Assembly: GCF_041224415.1 (NCBI RefSeq)
Contig: NZ_JBGFFE010000006.1
Location: forward strand, 1 to 64,000
Reading direction: 5' to 3'
Source of the DNA: Clostridium_B lapidicellarium
GTDB taxonomy: Bacteria; Bacillota; Clostridia; Clostridiales; Clostridiaceae
DNA: 64,000 bases
The first letter of the stretch is position 1, and each line of letters starts with the position of its first letter. A program made the position numbers and the translations under genes. A model generated the notes under the pieces. The model was given only the letters and a program-made list of their open reading frames with translations. It had not been told where the DNA came from and made no database searches. Shown here piece after piece: positions 27,941 through 37,460 of this stretch.

Positions 27941-28504
27941 TTATAAAGCCAGCCCATTGAATCTATTCATGGCCTCTTCTGCACCATTTCTCAAAATACA
28001 TTCTACTGCCTCGCGGCCCATATCCAAAACTTTTTTTATATGAATTTTATCATTTTTAGAAAATTTACCCAGAACATAGGGTATAAGTTCTCCTTCCGGC
28101 CGGCCTATACCTATTTTTATTCTTGTAAATTCATCCGTAGATAAATTAAATATTATATTTTTTACTCCGTTATGACCTCCAGCACTTCCATGAATCCTTA
28201 TTCTAAGTCTTCCAATCGGGATATCTATATCATCATGTATTACTATTATATTATTACTTTCTATCTTATAAAAATTTACAACTTCCGCTACACTTTCGCC
28301 GCTTAAATTCATATAAGTACTCGGTTTTAACAATAACACCTCATTGTTTTCTATGACACCCTCTCCATAAGTTCCCCTAAATCCTTCCTTATTCAAGCTA
28401 ATCCCATATTTTTTACTCAATAATTCTATACAATCAAATCCTATATTATGCCGTGTATGTTCATACCTAATCCCTACATTTCCCAAACCAACTATCAAAA
28501 ACAT
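27941..28504 (-). CDS. pth: Peptidyl-tRNA hydrolase
   Basis: Releases tRNA from peptidyl-tRNA that has dropped off the ribosome. The active-site residues Asn9 (GLGN), His19 (TRHNIGF) and the Asp of VIHDDID are present, as is the GSAGGHNGVKNI loop. 187 residues, normal. 34 bp after htrA. Confidence 0.97.
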   Translation of the reverse strand: MFLIVGLGNVGIRYEHTRHNIGFDCIELLSKKYGISLNKEGFRGTYGEGVIENNEVLLLKPSTYMNLSGESVAEVVNFYKIESNNIIVIHDDIDIPIGRLRIRIHGSAGGHNGVKNIIFNLSTDEFTRIKIGIGRPEGELIPYVLGKFSKNDKIHIKKVLDMGREAVECILRNGAEEAMNRFNGLAL

Positions 28505-28538
28505 CAGCTTACTCCAATCTTAATATTAATAATCCATC

Positions 28539-29714
28539 TTATCGAATTTGAGATAAGGTTATATATGCTTCTATAATCCTCCCATTCCTCCAGATTTTGC
28601 CTTTGACTTTTTCTCCCACTCTATGCTGCTGCAATATATCTTCCATATCCGACATATTGTTCACCTTACTTCCATCTAATTCTATCAATATATCCGTAGG
28701 CTTTATACCCGCCTCTGAAGCGCCGCTATTTTTTTCCACCTGCTGAATATATATTCCCTGAATCTTATTATCCTGGGATATTACACTTTCTCCACTTATA
28801 CCTAATTCTGGCCTTGAAATCTGACCATTCTTTATGAGTGATTTTATTATATTCTTAGCTTCATTTATAGTTATAGCAAAGCCAACTCCATCTACATTGG
28901 AATCAGCACTTAACTTTAAACTGTTTATTCCTATAACATCACCCTGAATATCACAAAGGGGTCCTCCACTATTCCCCGGACTCATAGCAGCATCTGTCTG
29001 AATAACTTTGTACACGACTCCATTATACTCTATCTTTCTATTTAATGCACTTATTATACCCGCAGTAACCGAACCGGGAAATTCTTCTCCCAGTGAATTT
29101 CCTATGGCGATGGCAATATCTCCAACTTTTATTTTAGAAGAATCTCCCAGCCTAGCTATCGGAAGATTCTTCGCATTCACCTTTATCACAGCTAAATCAG
29201 ATCTTTCATCCACACCAGCTACCGATGCATCAAGCACTTTCCCGCTTGACAATTTAACCATAACCTTATCTGCTCCCTGTATTACATGATAATTTGTAAC
29301 TATATATCCATTTGAATCCACTATGATCCCGGAACCGCTGTTTAAATCCTGCAGTCCAAAATAATTTTCCGCCTTGTTGCTTATACCTACTACTGCAGGG
29401 CTAACAGCTTCTGCCGCTTCGGTTATGGAATTCTCCGATGTATTTTCCGTTCTTGCATTATTTGCCTTTTCTTTGGGTTCAACCAATATTTGATCATTAT
29501 TAGGTGTATAAATTTTAGTAACTTCTCTTCTACTGCTTATATAAGCTCCAGATAATCCTCCAGAAACAGCAGCTATTAGGATAAAACAAAATACTTTTCC
29601 TGCCTTTACCATATTTGATCTTCTCTTGCTACTTATAAATTTTATCTTTGCCTTACCGGATTCTACTTTTTTCCATGAAGTATCTTTTACATTATCATAT
29701 CTGTTATTATCCAT
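28539..29714 (-). CDS. htrA: HtrA-type membrane-anchored serine protease with PDZ domain
   Basis: DegP/HtrA-family protease for envelope protein quality control. A basic cytoplasmic N terminus leads to one transmembrane segment (about residues 40-62), then the trypsin-like domain with His in NYHVIQGAD, Asp in SDLAVIKV and Ser in MSPGNSGGPL, then one PDZ domain (about 300-390). I chose the ATG at 29714 behind GAGGTG; a GTG at 29723 overlaps that SD. It follows a two-component system on the same strand, which may control it as CssRS controls htrA in B. subtilis (inference). Confidence 0.95.
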   Translation of the reverse strand: MDNNRYDNVKDTSWKKVESGKAKIKFISSKRRSNMVKAGKVFCFILIAAVSGGLSGAYISSRREVTKIYTPNNDQILVEPKEKANNARTENTSENSITEAAEAVSPAVVGISNKAENYFGLQDLNSGSGIIVDSNGYIVTNYHVIQGADKVMVKLSSGKVLDASVAGVDERSDLAVIKVNAKNLPIARLGDSSKIKVGDIAIAIGNSLGEEFPGSVTAGIISALNRKIEYNGVVYKVIQTDAAMSPGNSGGPLCDIQGDVIGINSLKLSADSNVDGVGFAITINEAKNIIKSLIKNGQISRPELGISGESVISQDNKIQGIYIQQVEKNSGASEAGIKPTDILIELDGSKVNNMSDMEDILQQHRVGEKVKGKIWRNGRIIEAYITLSQIR

Positions 29715-29798
29715 TAAATACACCTCATAATATCTAAAAATCTAGAGTCATTATAATAAAAAAATTTTACACAAATATGAACAAAATAAAATAATTTG

Positions 29799-31214
29799 TT
29801 AAATTCTTTTTAAAGTAAAGGTAAACATAACTCCATTGGGTTTTTTATTCTCAACCCATATATCCTCACCCAGCTGCGTGAGAATACTTCTTACAATCGG
29901 GAGTCCAAGTCCCGTGCTTATTTTTGAAGTCCTGGATTTATCACTTTTATAAAATCTATCCCACATATGTTTCATATCATACTCTGATATGCTAGAGCCA
30001 TTATTGTATATGGATACAAACACTTTTTCACCCTTTATTTTGGTAAAAATCTTTATATTACCCTCATCATTTACATATTTAACGGCATTATCAATTAAAT
30101 TCGTAACTACTTGAGTTATTTTATCTTTGTCTGCCGCCACATAGAGTTTATCGTTTTCCAAAAGCACATCCACTTTCAACTTTTTCTCATTTATTCTGGT
30201 TTCAAATTTTATAACACACAATCTTATGACTTCATTTATGTCCACCTTTTCTACTCTAAGTTTTATCTGTCCTGAATCAATAGCTGACAAATCCAGGAGA
30301 TCATTTACGAGCCTAGTAAGTCTCTGTATTTCAGAATAAGTTACAGATAGATAATAATTTTGCTTCTCCGGAGGAATAACCCCATCGATCATTCCTCCAA
30401 TAAAACCCTTTATAGATGTTATAGGAGACCTTATCTCATGTGATACATTGGATATAAACTCTCTCCTATTTTTTTCCACTTGTTCCAGAGAATCTGCCAT
30501 ACTGTTAAAAGATTTTGCCAGTTCTCCGATTTCATCTTTTGAATTAATATCAACTCTTTTTTCAACTTCACCTCTGGAAATTTTATCCGCTACATAATTG
30601 ATTCGTTCAAGGGGTTTTATTATTATTCTCTGAGATAAATAATAAATTACAATACAGCATATCACAATTGCAAATACTGCCGATACCCATATGATCTTAT
30701 ACACCCATTTCAAAGGTCCCTTCAACTCATTTATAGATGTATGCATCATTATGGCACCTTTAAAAACATTATTTGAAAAAATTGGTATTTCAAAAGTATG
30801 CACGGGATTTGCAAATATTTGTGAATATTTTTCGGTTTTATCTACTGTCTTATTTTGTCTAAGTTCTTTTAAATCACTAGTAACTATTTGTTTTGAAGTA
30901 GCTATCAAATTTTTGTGTTCACTTTTCGATACGGAGTATACATAGCCATAATTATCTACAAGCCATATATCTGCCGATAGATAATTCCCTATATAAGTTA
31001 AAGTTTCATTTATCTCATCTGCCGTTAAATTACCGTTTAAATACTGAATTGCCTTATACTTTATAAACTGGGACTCTTTTAGTAATTCACTTTCTCTCTG
31101 TTTAAAATAATATCCCTCAAACCAATATGATAAAAAAGCTGCTGTCATTACAAAACTCACCATGATAATTGCAATAAACGCAATCATAAGTTTTGAAAAT
31201 AACCCCTTTTTCAT
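29799..31214 (-). CDS. Sensor histidine kinase
   Basis: 471 residues: TM1 (about 8-28), an extracytoplasmic sensor region (about 30-165), TM2 (about 170-192), HAMP, then the HisKA phosphoacceptor in FISNVSHEIRSPITSIKGF and an HATPase_c domain with VTNLIDNAVKYV (N box) and STGLGLPIV (G box). The partner response regulator ends one base upstream. The signal is unknown; the adjacent htrA suggests envelope stress. Confidence 0.95.
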   Translation of the reverse strand: MKKGLFSKLMIAFIAIIMVSFVMTAAFLSYWFEGYYFKQRESELLKESQFIKYKAIQYLNGNLTADEINETLTYIGNYLSADIWLVDNYGYVYSVSKSEHKNLIATSKQIVTSDLKELRQNKTVDKTEKYSQIFANPVHTFEIPIFSNNVFKGAIMMHTSINELKGPLKWVYKIIWVSAVFAIVICCIVIYYLSQRIIIKPLERINYVADKISRGEVEKRVDINSKDEIGELAKSFNSMADSLEQVEKNRREFISNVSHEIRSPITSIKGFIGGMIDGVIPPEKQNYYLSVTYSEIQRLTRLVNDLLDLSAIDSGQIKLRVEKVDINEVIRLCVIKFETRINEKKLKVDVLLENDKLYVAADKDKITQVVTNLIDNAVKYVNDEGNIKIFTKIKGEKVFVSIYNNGSSISEYDMKHMWDRFYKSDKSRTSKISTGLGLPIVRSILTQLGEDIWVENKKPNGVMFTFTLKRI

Positions 31215-31215
31215 C

Positions 31216-31902
31216 TTATTTCACCTCAAACTTATATCCTACGCCCCATACTGTCTCTATCTGCCAGTTAGGTCCTCCCTGAAGTTTTTCCCTGAGCCTC
31301 TTAATATGAACATCCACTGTCCTAGAGTCTCCTGGATAATCATATCCCCAAACTTCACACAGCAACTGCTCTCTGGTAAATACCCTGTTCTTGTTATTTG
31401 CCAAATAATACAACAATTCAAATTCCTTGGGAGGCATTTTTACTTCTTTATTTTTATACACAACCGTATATGAATTTATATCAACAGTCAAATCTTCAAA
31501 TTTCAACACTTCTTTACTGTCATTATCTACAGTGTATCTTCTAAGTACGGCTTTAATCCTGGCCAGCATCTCCTTGGCCTCAAAAGGCTTTACTATATAA
31601 TCATCAGCTCCCAGTTCAAGTCCCAAAACTTTATCAAAAGTCTCTCCCTTTGCAGTAAGCATTATTACAGGAGTCTCAGATTCTTTTCGTATCCATTTAA
31701 GTACATCTATACCGTCTATATTGGGCAGCATTATATCCAATAATACCAGATCCGGCTTATACTTTAAAAATAATGTTTCCGCCGTTTTCCCATCATTTGC
31801 AATCTGCGTTTTATAGCCTGCATTCTCCAAATACATTTTTATTACTTCACATATATTTTCATCATCATCTACAATTAGAATCTTACCTATTGATCCCTCC
31901 AT
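31216..31902 (-). CDS. OmpR/PhoB-family response regulator
   Basis: Receiver domain with the acidic pocket (VDDDEN) and phospho-acceptor Asp in LVLLDIMLPN, Thr in VIMLTAKGE and Lys in YIVKPFEAKE; the C terminus is a winged-helix trans_reg_C domain (FTREQLLCEVWGYDYPGDSRTVDVHIKRLREKL). AGGAGG lies six bases before the ATG at 31902 and three before the ATG at 31905; I prefer 31902. First gene of the regulator-kinase pair. Confidence 0.95.
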   Translation of the reverse strand: MEGSIGKILIVDDDENICEVIKMYLENAGYKTQIANDGKTAETLFLKYKPDLVLLDIMLPNIDGIDVLKWIRKESETPVIMLTAKGETFDKVLGLELGADDYIVKPFEAKEMLARIKAVLRRYTVDNDSKEVLKFEDLTVDINSYTVVYKNKEVKMPPKEFELLYYLANNKNRVFTREQLLCEVWGYDYPGDSRTVDVHIKRLREKLQGGPNWQIETVWGVGYKFEVK

Positions 31903-32018
31903 CATTTTCCTCCTAACCAATCTTTATTTATCCACAGTATTTATAGTATTAATTATAAACTATATTTCCAAATTTATCATATTAATTGAGATATGAAATA
32001 AATTGCACTTTAACATAA

Positions 32019-32047
32019 GAGCATGTAGAAAAAACTTCTACATGCTC
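32019..32047 (-). terminator. prs terminator
   Basis: Perfect 12-bp arms (GAGCATGTAGAA and its complement) around a 5-nt loop, 8 bp past the prs stop. Confidence 0.75.
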
Positions 32048-32054
32048 CTTCATA

Positions 32055-33014
32055 TCAATCTTCAAAGAGTTTGCTAACCGACACATCTTCATATATCCTT
32101 CTTATAGCTTCTGCAAAAACCGAAGCTATGGATAATATTTTAAACTTATCCAGCATTTTTTCCTTAGGAAGATTTATTGTATTTAACATCACAAGTTCCT
32201 TTATAACCGAATTCTTTAATCTTTCTATGGCCGGTCCTGACAATACGGCATGAGTGCAGCATGCATATACATCCTTTGCACCTCTATTTACAAGGGCTTG
32301 AGCCCCATTTGTTATAGTTCCAGCTGTATCTATCATGTCATCTACCAATATTGCAATTTTACCTTCAACATCCCCGATTATATTCATTACCTCCGATACA
32401 TTAGCTTTCGGTCTTCTCTTATCGATAATGGCTATGGGAGCATGAAGTTTATCTGCAAATTTTCTAGCTCTTGTAACACTTCCAAGATCCGGAGATACTA
32501 CAACTATATCTTTTCTATCTTTAAATCCCTTCTGGATAAAATATTTTGCTAGTATAGGAGCTCCCAAAAGGTGATCTAAAGGTATATTAAAGTAACCTTG
32601 AATCTGTGCTGCATGGAGATCCATAGTAAGTACCCTGTCCGCTCCTGCAGCAGTCAATAAATCTGCAACAAGTTTTGCGGTAATTGGATCTCTCGCCTTA
32701 GCTTTCCTATCCTGCCTAGCATAACCATAATAAGGCATTACCGCAGTTATTCTTCCTGCCGATGCCCTTTTAAATGCATCGATCATTATAAGCAATTCCA
32801 TCAGATTGTCATTTACAGGATTGTTTGTAGACTGAACTATAAATACATCCATACCCCTTACAGTTTCATTGATATCTACAGATATTTCTCCATCACTAAA
32901 AGTTGAAACCTTCGCATTTCCAACTGTAGTCCCCAGAATAGTGGCTATGTCCTTAGCCAGCCCAGGATGAGAATTTCCTGCAAAGATTTTGATATTTTTA
33001 CCATGGGTTATCAT
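32055..33014 (-). CDS. prs: Ribose-phosphate pyrophosphokinase
   Basis: Makes PRPP from ribose 5-phosphate and ATP for nucleotide, His and Trp synthesis. Signatures: the flexible-loop YARQDRKAKARDPI, the metal-binding MDLHAAQIQGYF and the PRPP loop VDDMIDTAGTI. 319 residues, normal. It starts 21 bp after glmU, the classical glmU-prs operon of Firmicutes. Confidence 0.97.
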   Translation of the reverse strand: MITHGKNIKIFAGNSHPGLAKDIATILGTTVGNAKVSTFSDGEISVDINETVRGMDVFIVQSTNNPVNDNLMELLIMIDAFKRASAGRITAVMPYYGYARQDRKAKARDPITAKLVADLLTAAGADRVLTMDLHAAQIQGYFNIPLDHLLGAPILAKYFIQKGFKDRKDIVVVSPDLGSVTRARKFADKLHAPIAIIDKRRPKANVSEVMNIIGDVEGKIAILVDDMIDTAGTITNGAQALVNRGAKDVYACCTHAVLSGPAIERLKNSVIKELVMLNTINLPKEKMLDKFKILSIASVFAEAIRRIYEDVSVSKLFED

Positions 33015-33035
33015 TATGTAAAGCCCTCCTAAAAT

Positions 33036-34406
33036 TTATTTCCCTAATCCTTTTTTATATACCCAACCTTCTTTATTTACCTGTCTTGCTCTGGCTATGG
33101 CAAGTGATCCTTCTGGAACTTCATCTGTTATAGTGGAACCAGCTGCTATATAAGTATTGTCATTCACTTTCACCGGTGAAACCAAATTTGTATTGCATCC
33201 TATAAATGAATTATTACCAACTAAAGTTTTATTTTTCACTTTGCCATCATAATTTACTACAACAGTTCCACATCCAAAATTACACCCGCTTCCAACTTCA
33301 GCATCACCTATATATGTCAAGTGGGCTACTTTAGTCCTATCGCCAATCGTAGATTTTTTTATCTCTACAAAATCACCTATTTTAACTGATCTACCTATAA
33401 CACTTTCAGGTCTTATATAGGCAAAGGGACCTACAGTAACATTTTTTCCTACACTGCTGCTTAATATTACCGAGCTCTGCACAATCACATTGTCATCTAT
33501 CGTGCTGTCTTTTATGCGGGAATTAGGGTATAATACACAATTTTCTCCTATAACAGTATTTCCCTCAATTACATTTCCGGGATATATTGTAGTATCTCTT
33601 CCTATTTTGACATTCAGTCCTATGTAAGTGGTATTTGGGTCAATAATCGTAATTCCATTTTTCATATGCATATTATTTACTCTATTTCTCATAACTCTCT
33701 CGGCTTTTGAAAGCTGCAACCTTGAATTGACCCCCATAACTTCTTCAAAATTTACCGGAAGAGCTCCTATTCTCTCTCCCTTGTTTTTCAATATCTCTAT
33801 TACATCAGTCAGGTAATACTCACCTTGAACATTATTATTATGTAATTTATCCAGGTTTTCAACAAGACTTTCTATATCAAAACAATACATTCCCGAATTT
33901 ATTTCATTAATTTTCAATTCTTCAGCTGAACAATCCTTGTGTTCAACTATTTTGAGCACCTCTCCATTTTTTTTCCTTACAATTCTTCCATATCCTGTGG
34001 GATCATCTACCTCGGCTGTCAATACAGTGGCCTTGTATTTTCCCTTGTTATGAAAATTTAGCATGTTCTTTATGGCATCTTCCTCTATTAAAGGTGAATC
34101 CCCTGTAAATATAACTACTGTACCCTCTTTACCCTTTAAAAAATCACCGGCACATAGAACTGCATGCCCTGTACCTAATTGTCCATCTTGTAAAGAATAG
34201 GTCACATCTCTGCTTTTTGTAGCTTCCTTTACTTGTTCTGCTCCCTTGCCAATTACCACATCTATATCTTCTATCTGTGCTTTTTTCGCAGAATCAATAA
34301 CTATGTTCACCATTTCTCTTCCACAAACTTTATGTAAAACCTTGGGAATAGAGGATTTCATTCTTTTTCCCTCACCAGCTGCTAATATTACGGCACAATT
34401 ATACAT
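33036..34406 (-). CDS. glmU: Bifunctional GlmU: GlcN-1-P acetyltransferase / UDP-GlcNAc pyrophosphorylase
   Basis: Makes UDP-GlcNAc for peptidoglycan and teichoic acids. The N-terminal uridyltransferase begins AVILAAGEGKRMKSSIPKVLH; the C-terminal half (from about residue 250) is a left-handed parallel beta-helix of hexapeptide repeats (VIGENCVLYPNS, KIGDFVEIKKS) with the acetyltransferase segment NFGCGTVVVNYDGK. 456 residues, normal. Upstream of prs and downstream of spoVG. Confidence 0.97.
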   Translation of the reverse strand: MYNCAVILAAGEGKRMKSSIPKVLHKVCGREMVNIVIDSAKKAQIEDIDVVIGKGAEQVKEATKSRDVTYSLQDGQLGTGHAVLCAGDFLKGKEGTVVIFTGDSPLIEEDAIKNMLNFHNKGKYKATVLTAEVDDPTGYGRIVRKKNGEVLKIVEHKDCSAEELKINEINSGMYCFDIESLVENLDKLHNNNVQGEYYLTDVIEILKNKGERIGALPVNFEEVMGVNSRLQLSKAERVMRNRVNNMHMKNGITIIDPNTTYIGLNVKIGRDTTIYPGNVIEGNTVIGENCVLYPNSRIKDSTIDDNVIVQSSVILSSSVGKNVTVGPFAYIRPESVIGRSVKIGDFVEIKKSTIGDRTKVAHLTYIGDAEVGSGCNFGCGTVVVNYDGKVKNKTLVGNNSFIGCNTNLVSPVKVNDNTYIAAGSTITDEVPEGSLAIARARQVNKEGWVYKKGLGK

Positions 34407-34588
34407 TTTAACACCTCTTTATGGTATACATACTATTAAAACATCCTATAATATTATATTTTATATGAAATTTATTTGCAACCTTACAAATTATCTGGAT
34501 TATTATTCCAATAGAATTGAAAAATGACAAGCCTATTAATACATTTTTAAATCCAGTTGAAAGTAGAAAAATAAACGGGAAAATAATA

Positions 34589-34613
34589 AAAAGGAGTAGA
34601 ACACTCCCCTTTA
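34589..34613 (-). terminator. spoVG terminator
   Basis: An interrupted hairpin (AAAGG-GAGT / ACTCC-TTT) directly past the spoVG stop, followed on the minus strand by TTATTATTTT. Confidence 0.65.
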
Positions 34614-34904
34614 TTATTCCTCCGTCTTTCGTTCGGTAGCAATTTCCTCACTTTTAACTTTTTCATACTCCTCAAGAATTGCTTTTTGTATTTTCTCTCT
34701 GGTTTGAGTATTTATTGGATGAGCAATGTCTTTAAATTCCCCATCTGGAGTTTTTCTGCTTGGCATTGCTATAAAAAGACCGTTCTGCCCCTCTATAACC
34801 TTTATATCGTGAACTACGAATTCGTTATCGAAGGTTACTGAAACAATAGCTTTCATCTTACCCTCGGCAGTAATTTTTCTTACTCTAACGTCAGTAATTT
34901 GCAT
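34614..34904 (-). CDS. spoVG: Septation regulator SpoVG
   Basis: 96-residue member of the SpoVG family (MQITDVRVRKITAEGKMKAIVSVTFDNEFVVHDIKVIEG, FIAMPSRKTPDGEFKDIAHPI). SpoVG affects asymmetric septation in Bacillus and acts as a DNA/RNA-binding regulator in other Firmicutes. CTTGGAGGTGG SD. A sigma-H-type promoter (34939-34966) lies just upstream, as in B. subtilis. Confidence 0.97.
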   Translation of the reverse strand: MQITDVRVRKITAEGKMKAIVSVTFDNEFVVHDIKVIEGQNGLFIAMPSRKTPDGEFKDIAHPINTQTREKIQKAILEEYEKVKSEEIATERKTEE

Positions 34905-34938
34905 ATAAATCCACCTCCAAGATGCTTATGTATATACT

Positions 34939-34966
34939 ATTCTCTATATCTTATTTTTTTCCTCCT
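34939..34966 (-). promoter_or_regulatory. Sigma-H-type promoter of spoVG
   Basis: On the minus strand GGAGGAAAA supplies the -35 (RNAGGAWWW) and AGAGAAT the -10 (RNNGAAT). The distance from AGGA (34963) to GAAT (34942) is 21 nt, the same as in the B. subtilis spoVG sigma-H promoter as I recall it. Distance to the ATG is about 35 bp. Confidence 0.65.
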
Positions 34967-35005
34967 TATTTTGTTAAAAACTAATAAAATTTTTTGAAAA
35001 CTTTA

Positions 35006-35821
35006 CTAACTAAACATTTTTGAAGGAGTCAATAAGGCATCTCCATTTTCATTAATACCCTCAAAATCAACTATTGATACATAATTCTGTACTAATTTTT
35101 TAGGAATTCCAACATTATCTATTAGAAAACCTATGCCCAGAAGTTCGCTCTCAAATTCTTTCAAAAGGTCAATTATGCCCATGGCAGTTCCGCCTGCCTT
35201 CATAAAGTCATCTATGAATATACATTTGCTTCCATTTTTTAATGCTTTTTTAGATAATGACATGTTCTGGATTTTACCTGTAGAACCTGACACATAATTG
35301 ATAGTTATAGTGGATCCCTCTGTGAACTTTGTCTCTCTTCTCGCCACTACAAGTTGAACTCCCATCATCTTAGCAACTTCATAGGCAAGCGGTATTCCTT
35401 TTGTTTCAACTGTAACTACACAATCAATATTCTTTTCTATAAAAATAGATGCTAAAATCATTCCTGCCATATGTATTATATTGGGATTGAACATCACATC
35501 TGTCATATATAAAAAATTGCCTGGTATTATTCTTTCTCTATTTTTTAAAATAATACATAATTTTTCGGCAAACTTTTTAGTTTTTTCAGGGGATATACCA
35601 CCTATATACTTAATCCCTCCTGCTGCTCCTGATATGGTATCTATCCTTCCCATATGAAGCCTGCTCAGGGTATCTCTGATAACAACTATGTCCTCGCTTA
35701 CCGTGGATTTTGCTGTATTAAACATTTCAGTAAAATTATTTAATCCTATTATTTTATTGGGATTTTCAAGCAATATTTTTGTTATTGCCGCTATTCTATT
35801 GTTTCTACTAAATTTTTGCAT
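35006..35821 (-). CDS. purR: Pur operon regulator PurR
   Basis: Gram-positive PurR: an N-terminal winged helix (RNNRIAAITKILLENPNKIIGLNNFTEMF) fused to a phosphoribosyltransferase-like domain that senses PRPP (CIFIDDFMKAGGTAMGIIDLL). In B. subtilis it represses purine genes unless PRPP is high. I prefer the ATG at 35821 (MQKFSRNNR), spaced 6 nt from GGGTG, over ATGs nine and six bases further upstream. It is divergent from murC and upstream of spoVG. Confidence 0.93.
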   Translation of the reverse strand: MQKFSRNNRIAAITKILLENPNKIIGLNNFTEMFNTAKSTVSEDIVVIRDTLSRLHMGRIDTISGAAGGIKYIGGISPEKTKKFAEKLCIILKNRERIIPGNFLYMTDVMFNPNIIHMAGMILASIFIEKNIDCVVTVETKGIPLAYEVAKMMGVQLVVARRETKFTEGSTITINYVSGSTGKIQNMSLSKKALKNGSKCIFIDDFMKAGGTAMGIIDLLKEFESELLGIGFLIDNVGIPKKLVQNYVSIVDFEGINENGDALLTPSKMFS

Positions 35822-35963
35822 CTCCATCACCCATCTATACAGCTTTACGAATAATATCCTAATATTTTATTCTATCATTCATATTGTATTCTAAAATCTA
35901 TAGTTAATCAATACTTATTTATTATAACAGAATGATAATATTTCACACGGAAGTACAATTTTA

Positions 35964-35993
35964 TTGTGTTTTTAGTTAACTTTTGTATATAAT
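35964..35993 (+). promoter_or_regulatory. Candidate sigma-A promoter of murC
   Basis: TTGTGT (35964-35969) and TATAAT (35988-35993) with an 18-bp spacer in the purR-murC divergent gap, about 35 bp upstream of the murC start. Confidence 0.55.
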
Positions 35994-36028
35994 TATTGAT
36001 AGATTAGTTAATAGAGGAGTGATTTAAA

Positions 36029-37399
36029 TTGTCGTTTGATTTTATAAAAAATAAAAAGGTACATTTCATAGGCATAGGCGGAATAAGCATGAGTGGTTTA
36101 GCTGAAATTCTACTTAAAAAAAATTTTGAGGTATCCGGTTCCGATGTTAAAGTTTCTCCTGCAACAGATAAACTTAAATCGATGGGTGCTAAAATATATA
36201 TAGGCCAAACTGCCGAAAATATAACACTGGATATAGATTTGGTAGTATACACCGCTGCTATATCCAAAGACAATGAAGAACTCTTAAAGGCAAAAGACTT
36301 AAAAATTCCCTTGATGTCCAGAGCTGAATTCTTAGGAAATATAATGAAAGGCCATAAATACAACGTAGCAGTATCCGGAGCCCATGGTAAAACCACCACT
36401 ACTTCTATGCTGTCTTCCATAACACTAAAGGCAAATTTGGATCCCACAATATTGGTAGGCGGAAATTTGGATATCATAAACGGAAATGTCAGGACAGGAG
36501 ACAGTCCGTACTTTATTACAGAAGCTTGTGAATACAAGGGATCCTTTTTAAAATTTTTCCCGTTTATAGGTGTAATTTTAAATATAGATGCCGAACACCT
36601 TGACTATTATAAAAATATAGAAAATGTACAAAATGCTTTTTTGAAATTTGCCAAATTGATCCCCAAAAATGGCTATCTGGTATGTTACAGTGATGATAAT
36701 AGAATAAATAACATAATGCCCGATGTAGACTGCAATATAATAACCTACGGCATAAACAGCGGTAGAATTACCGCCAAAGATATACATTTTGACGAAGTTG
36801 GATGTGCTTGTTTCAAAGTATATAAAGATAATAAAATTATACTTTCTTTACATTTAGCTGTCCCGGGCAAACACAATATATTAAATGCACTTGCCAGCAT
36901 AGCCGTCTCCTTAATTTTAAATATATCAACTGAAAACATTAAATCCGCCTTAGAAAGTTTCAAAGGTACTCACAGAAGATTTGAAATAAAAAGTAAGAAA
37001 AACGGAATAACTGTGGTAGACGATTACGCACACCATCCTACCGAAATAAGAGCTACCTTAAATACGGCTCAAAATTATCCACATAAAAGAATAATTTGCG
37101 TTTTTCAACCCCACACATTTTCAAGAACTATCAATCTTTATAAAGAATTTACCTCCGCTTTCGACAATGTGGATGAATTGATACTTACAGACATATTCCC
37201 TGCGAGGGAAAAAGATACTGGAAAAGTAAGTTCAGCCATGTTAGCCAGGGACATTTCAAAGCGAGGAGTAAAATGCAGTTATATTAAAAGCTTCAATTCA
37301 ATAGTAGAATATTTGAAAAGAGATTTAAAGGACGGAGACCTATTTTTAACTATAGGTGCAGGTGATGTTTACAAAATAGGAGAAATGTATCTGCAATAA
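36029..37399 (+). CDS. murC: UDP-N-acetylmuramate--L-alanine ligase
   Basis: Adds L-Ala to UDP-MurNAc. N-terminal Rossmann part (VHFIGIGGISMSGLAEIL), ATP loop SGAHGKTTTTSML, central TEACEYKGSFL and C-terminal DDYAHHPTEIRAT and FQPHTFSRT motifs are all present. The TTG start at 36029 follows GAGGAGTG. 456 residues, normal. First plus-strand gene after the long minus-strand block. Confidence 0.97.
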   Translation: MSFDFIKNKKVHFIGIGGISMSGLAEILLKKNFEVSGSDVKVSPATDKLKSMGAKIYIGQTAENITLDIDLVVYTAAISKDNEELLKAKDLKIPLMSRAEFLGNIMKGHKYNVAVSGAHGKTTTTSMLSSITLKANLDPTILVGGNLDIINGNVRTGDSPYFITEACEYKGSFLKFFPFIGVILNIDAEHLDYYKNIENVQNAFLKFAKLIPKNGYLVCYSDDNRINNIMPDVDCNIITYGINSGRITAKDIHFDEVGCACFKVYKDNKIILSLHLAVPGKHNILNALASIAVSLILNISTENIKSALESFKGTHRRFEIKSKKNGITVVDDYAHHPTEIRATLNTAQNYPHKRIICVFQPHTFSRTINLYKEFTSAFDNVDELILTDIFPAREKDTGKVSSAMLARDISKRGVKCSYIKSFNSIVEYLKRDLKDGDLFLTIGAGDVYKIGEMYLQ

Positions 37400-37413
37400 T
37401 TTAGTGTAAAATG

Positions 37414-37452
37414 CCTCCAATAAGGTAATACTATAGTCAAAGTTATTGGAGG
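37414..37452 (+). promoter_or_regulatory. Hairpin covering the SD of the downstream membrane-protein gene
   Basis: CCTCCAATAA (37414-37423) and TTATTGGAGG (37443-37452) are perfect 10-bp complements with a 19-nt loop. The right arm contains the GGAGG SD of the gene starting at 37461. The fold would block ribosome binding, or could act as a murC 3' hairpin. Confidence 0.6.
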
Positions 37453-37460
37453 TGTTTCAT

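Noticed and set aside
36004..36537. 177-codon minus-strand ORF
   Set aside because: It lies entirely antisense to murC, including its ATP loop; the length is a by-product of the sense codons.
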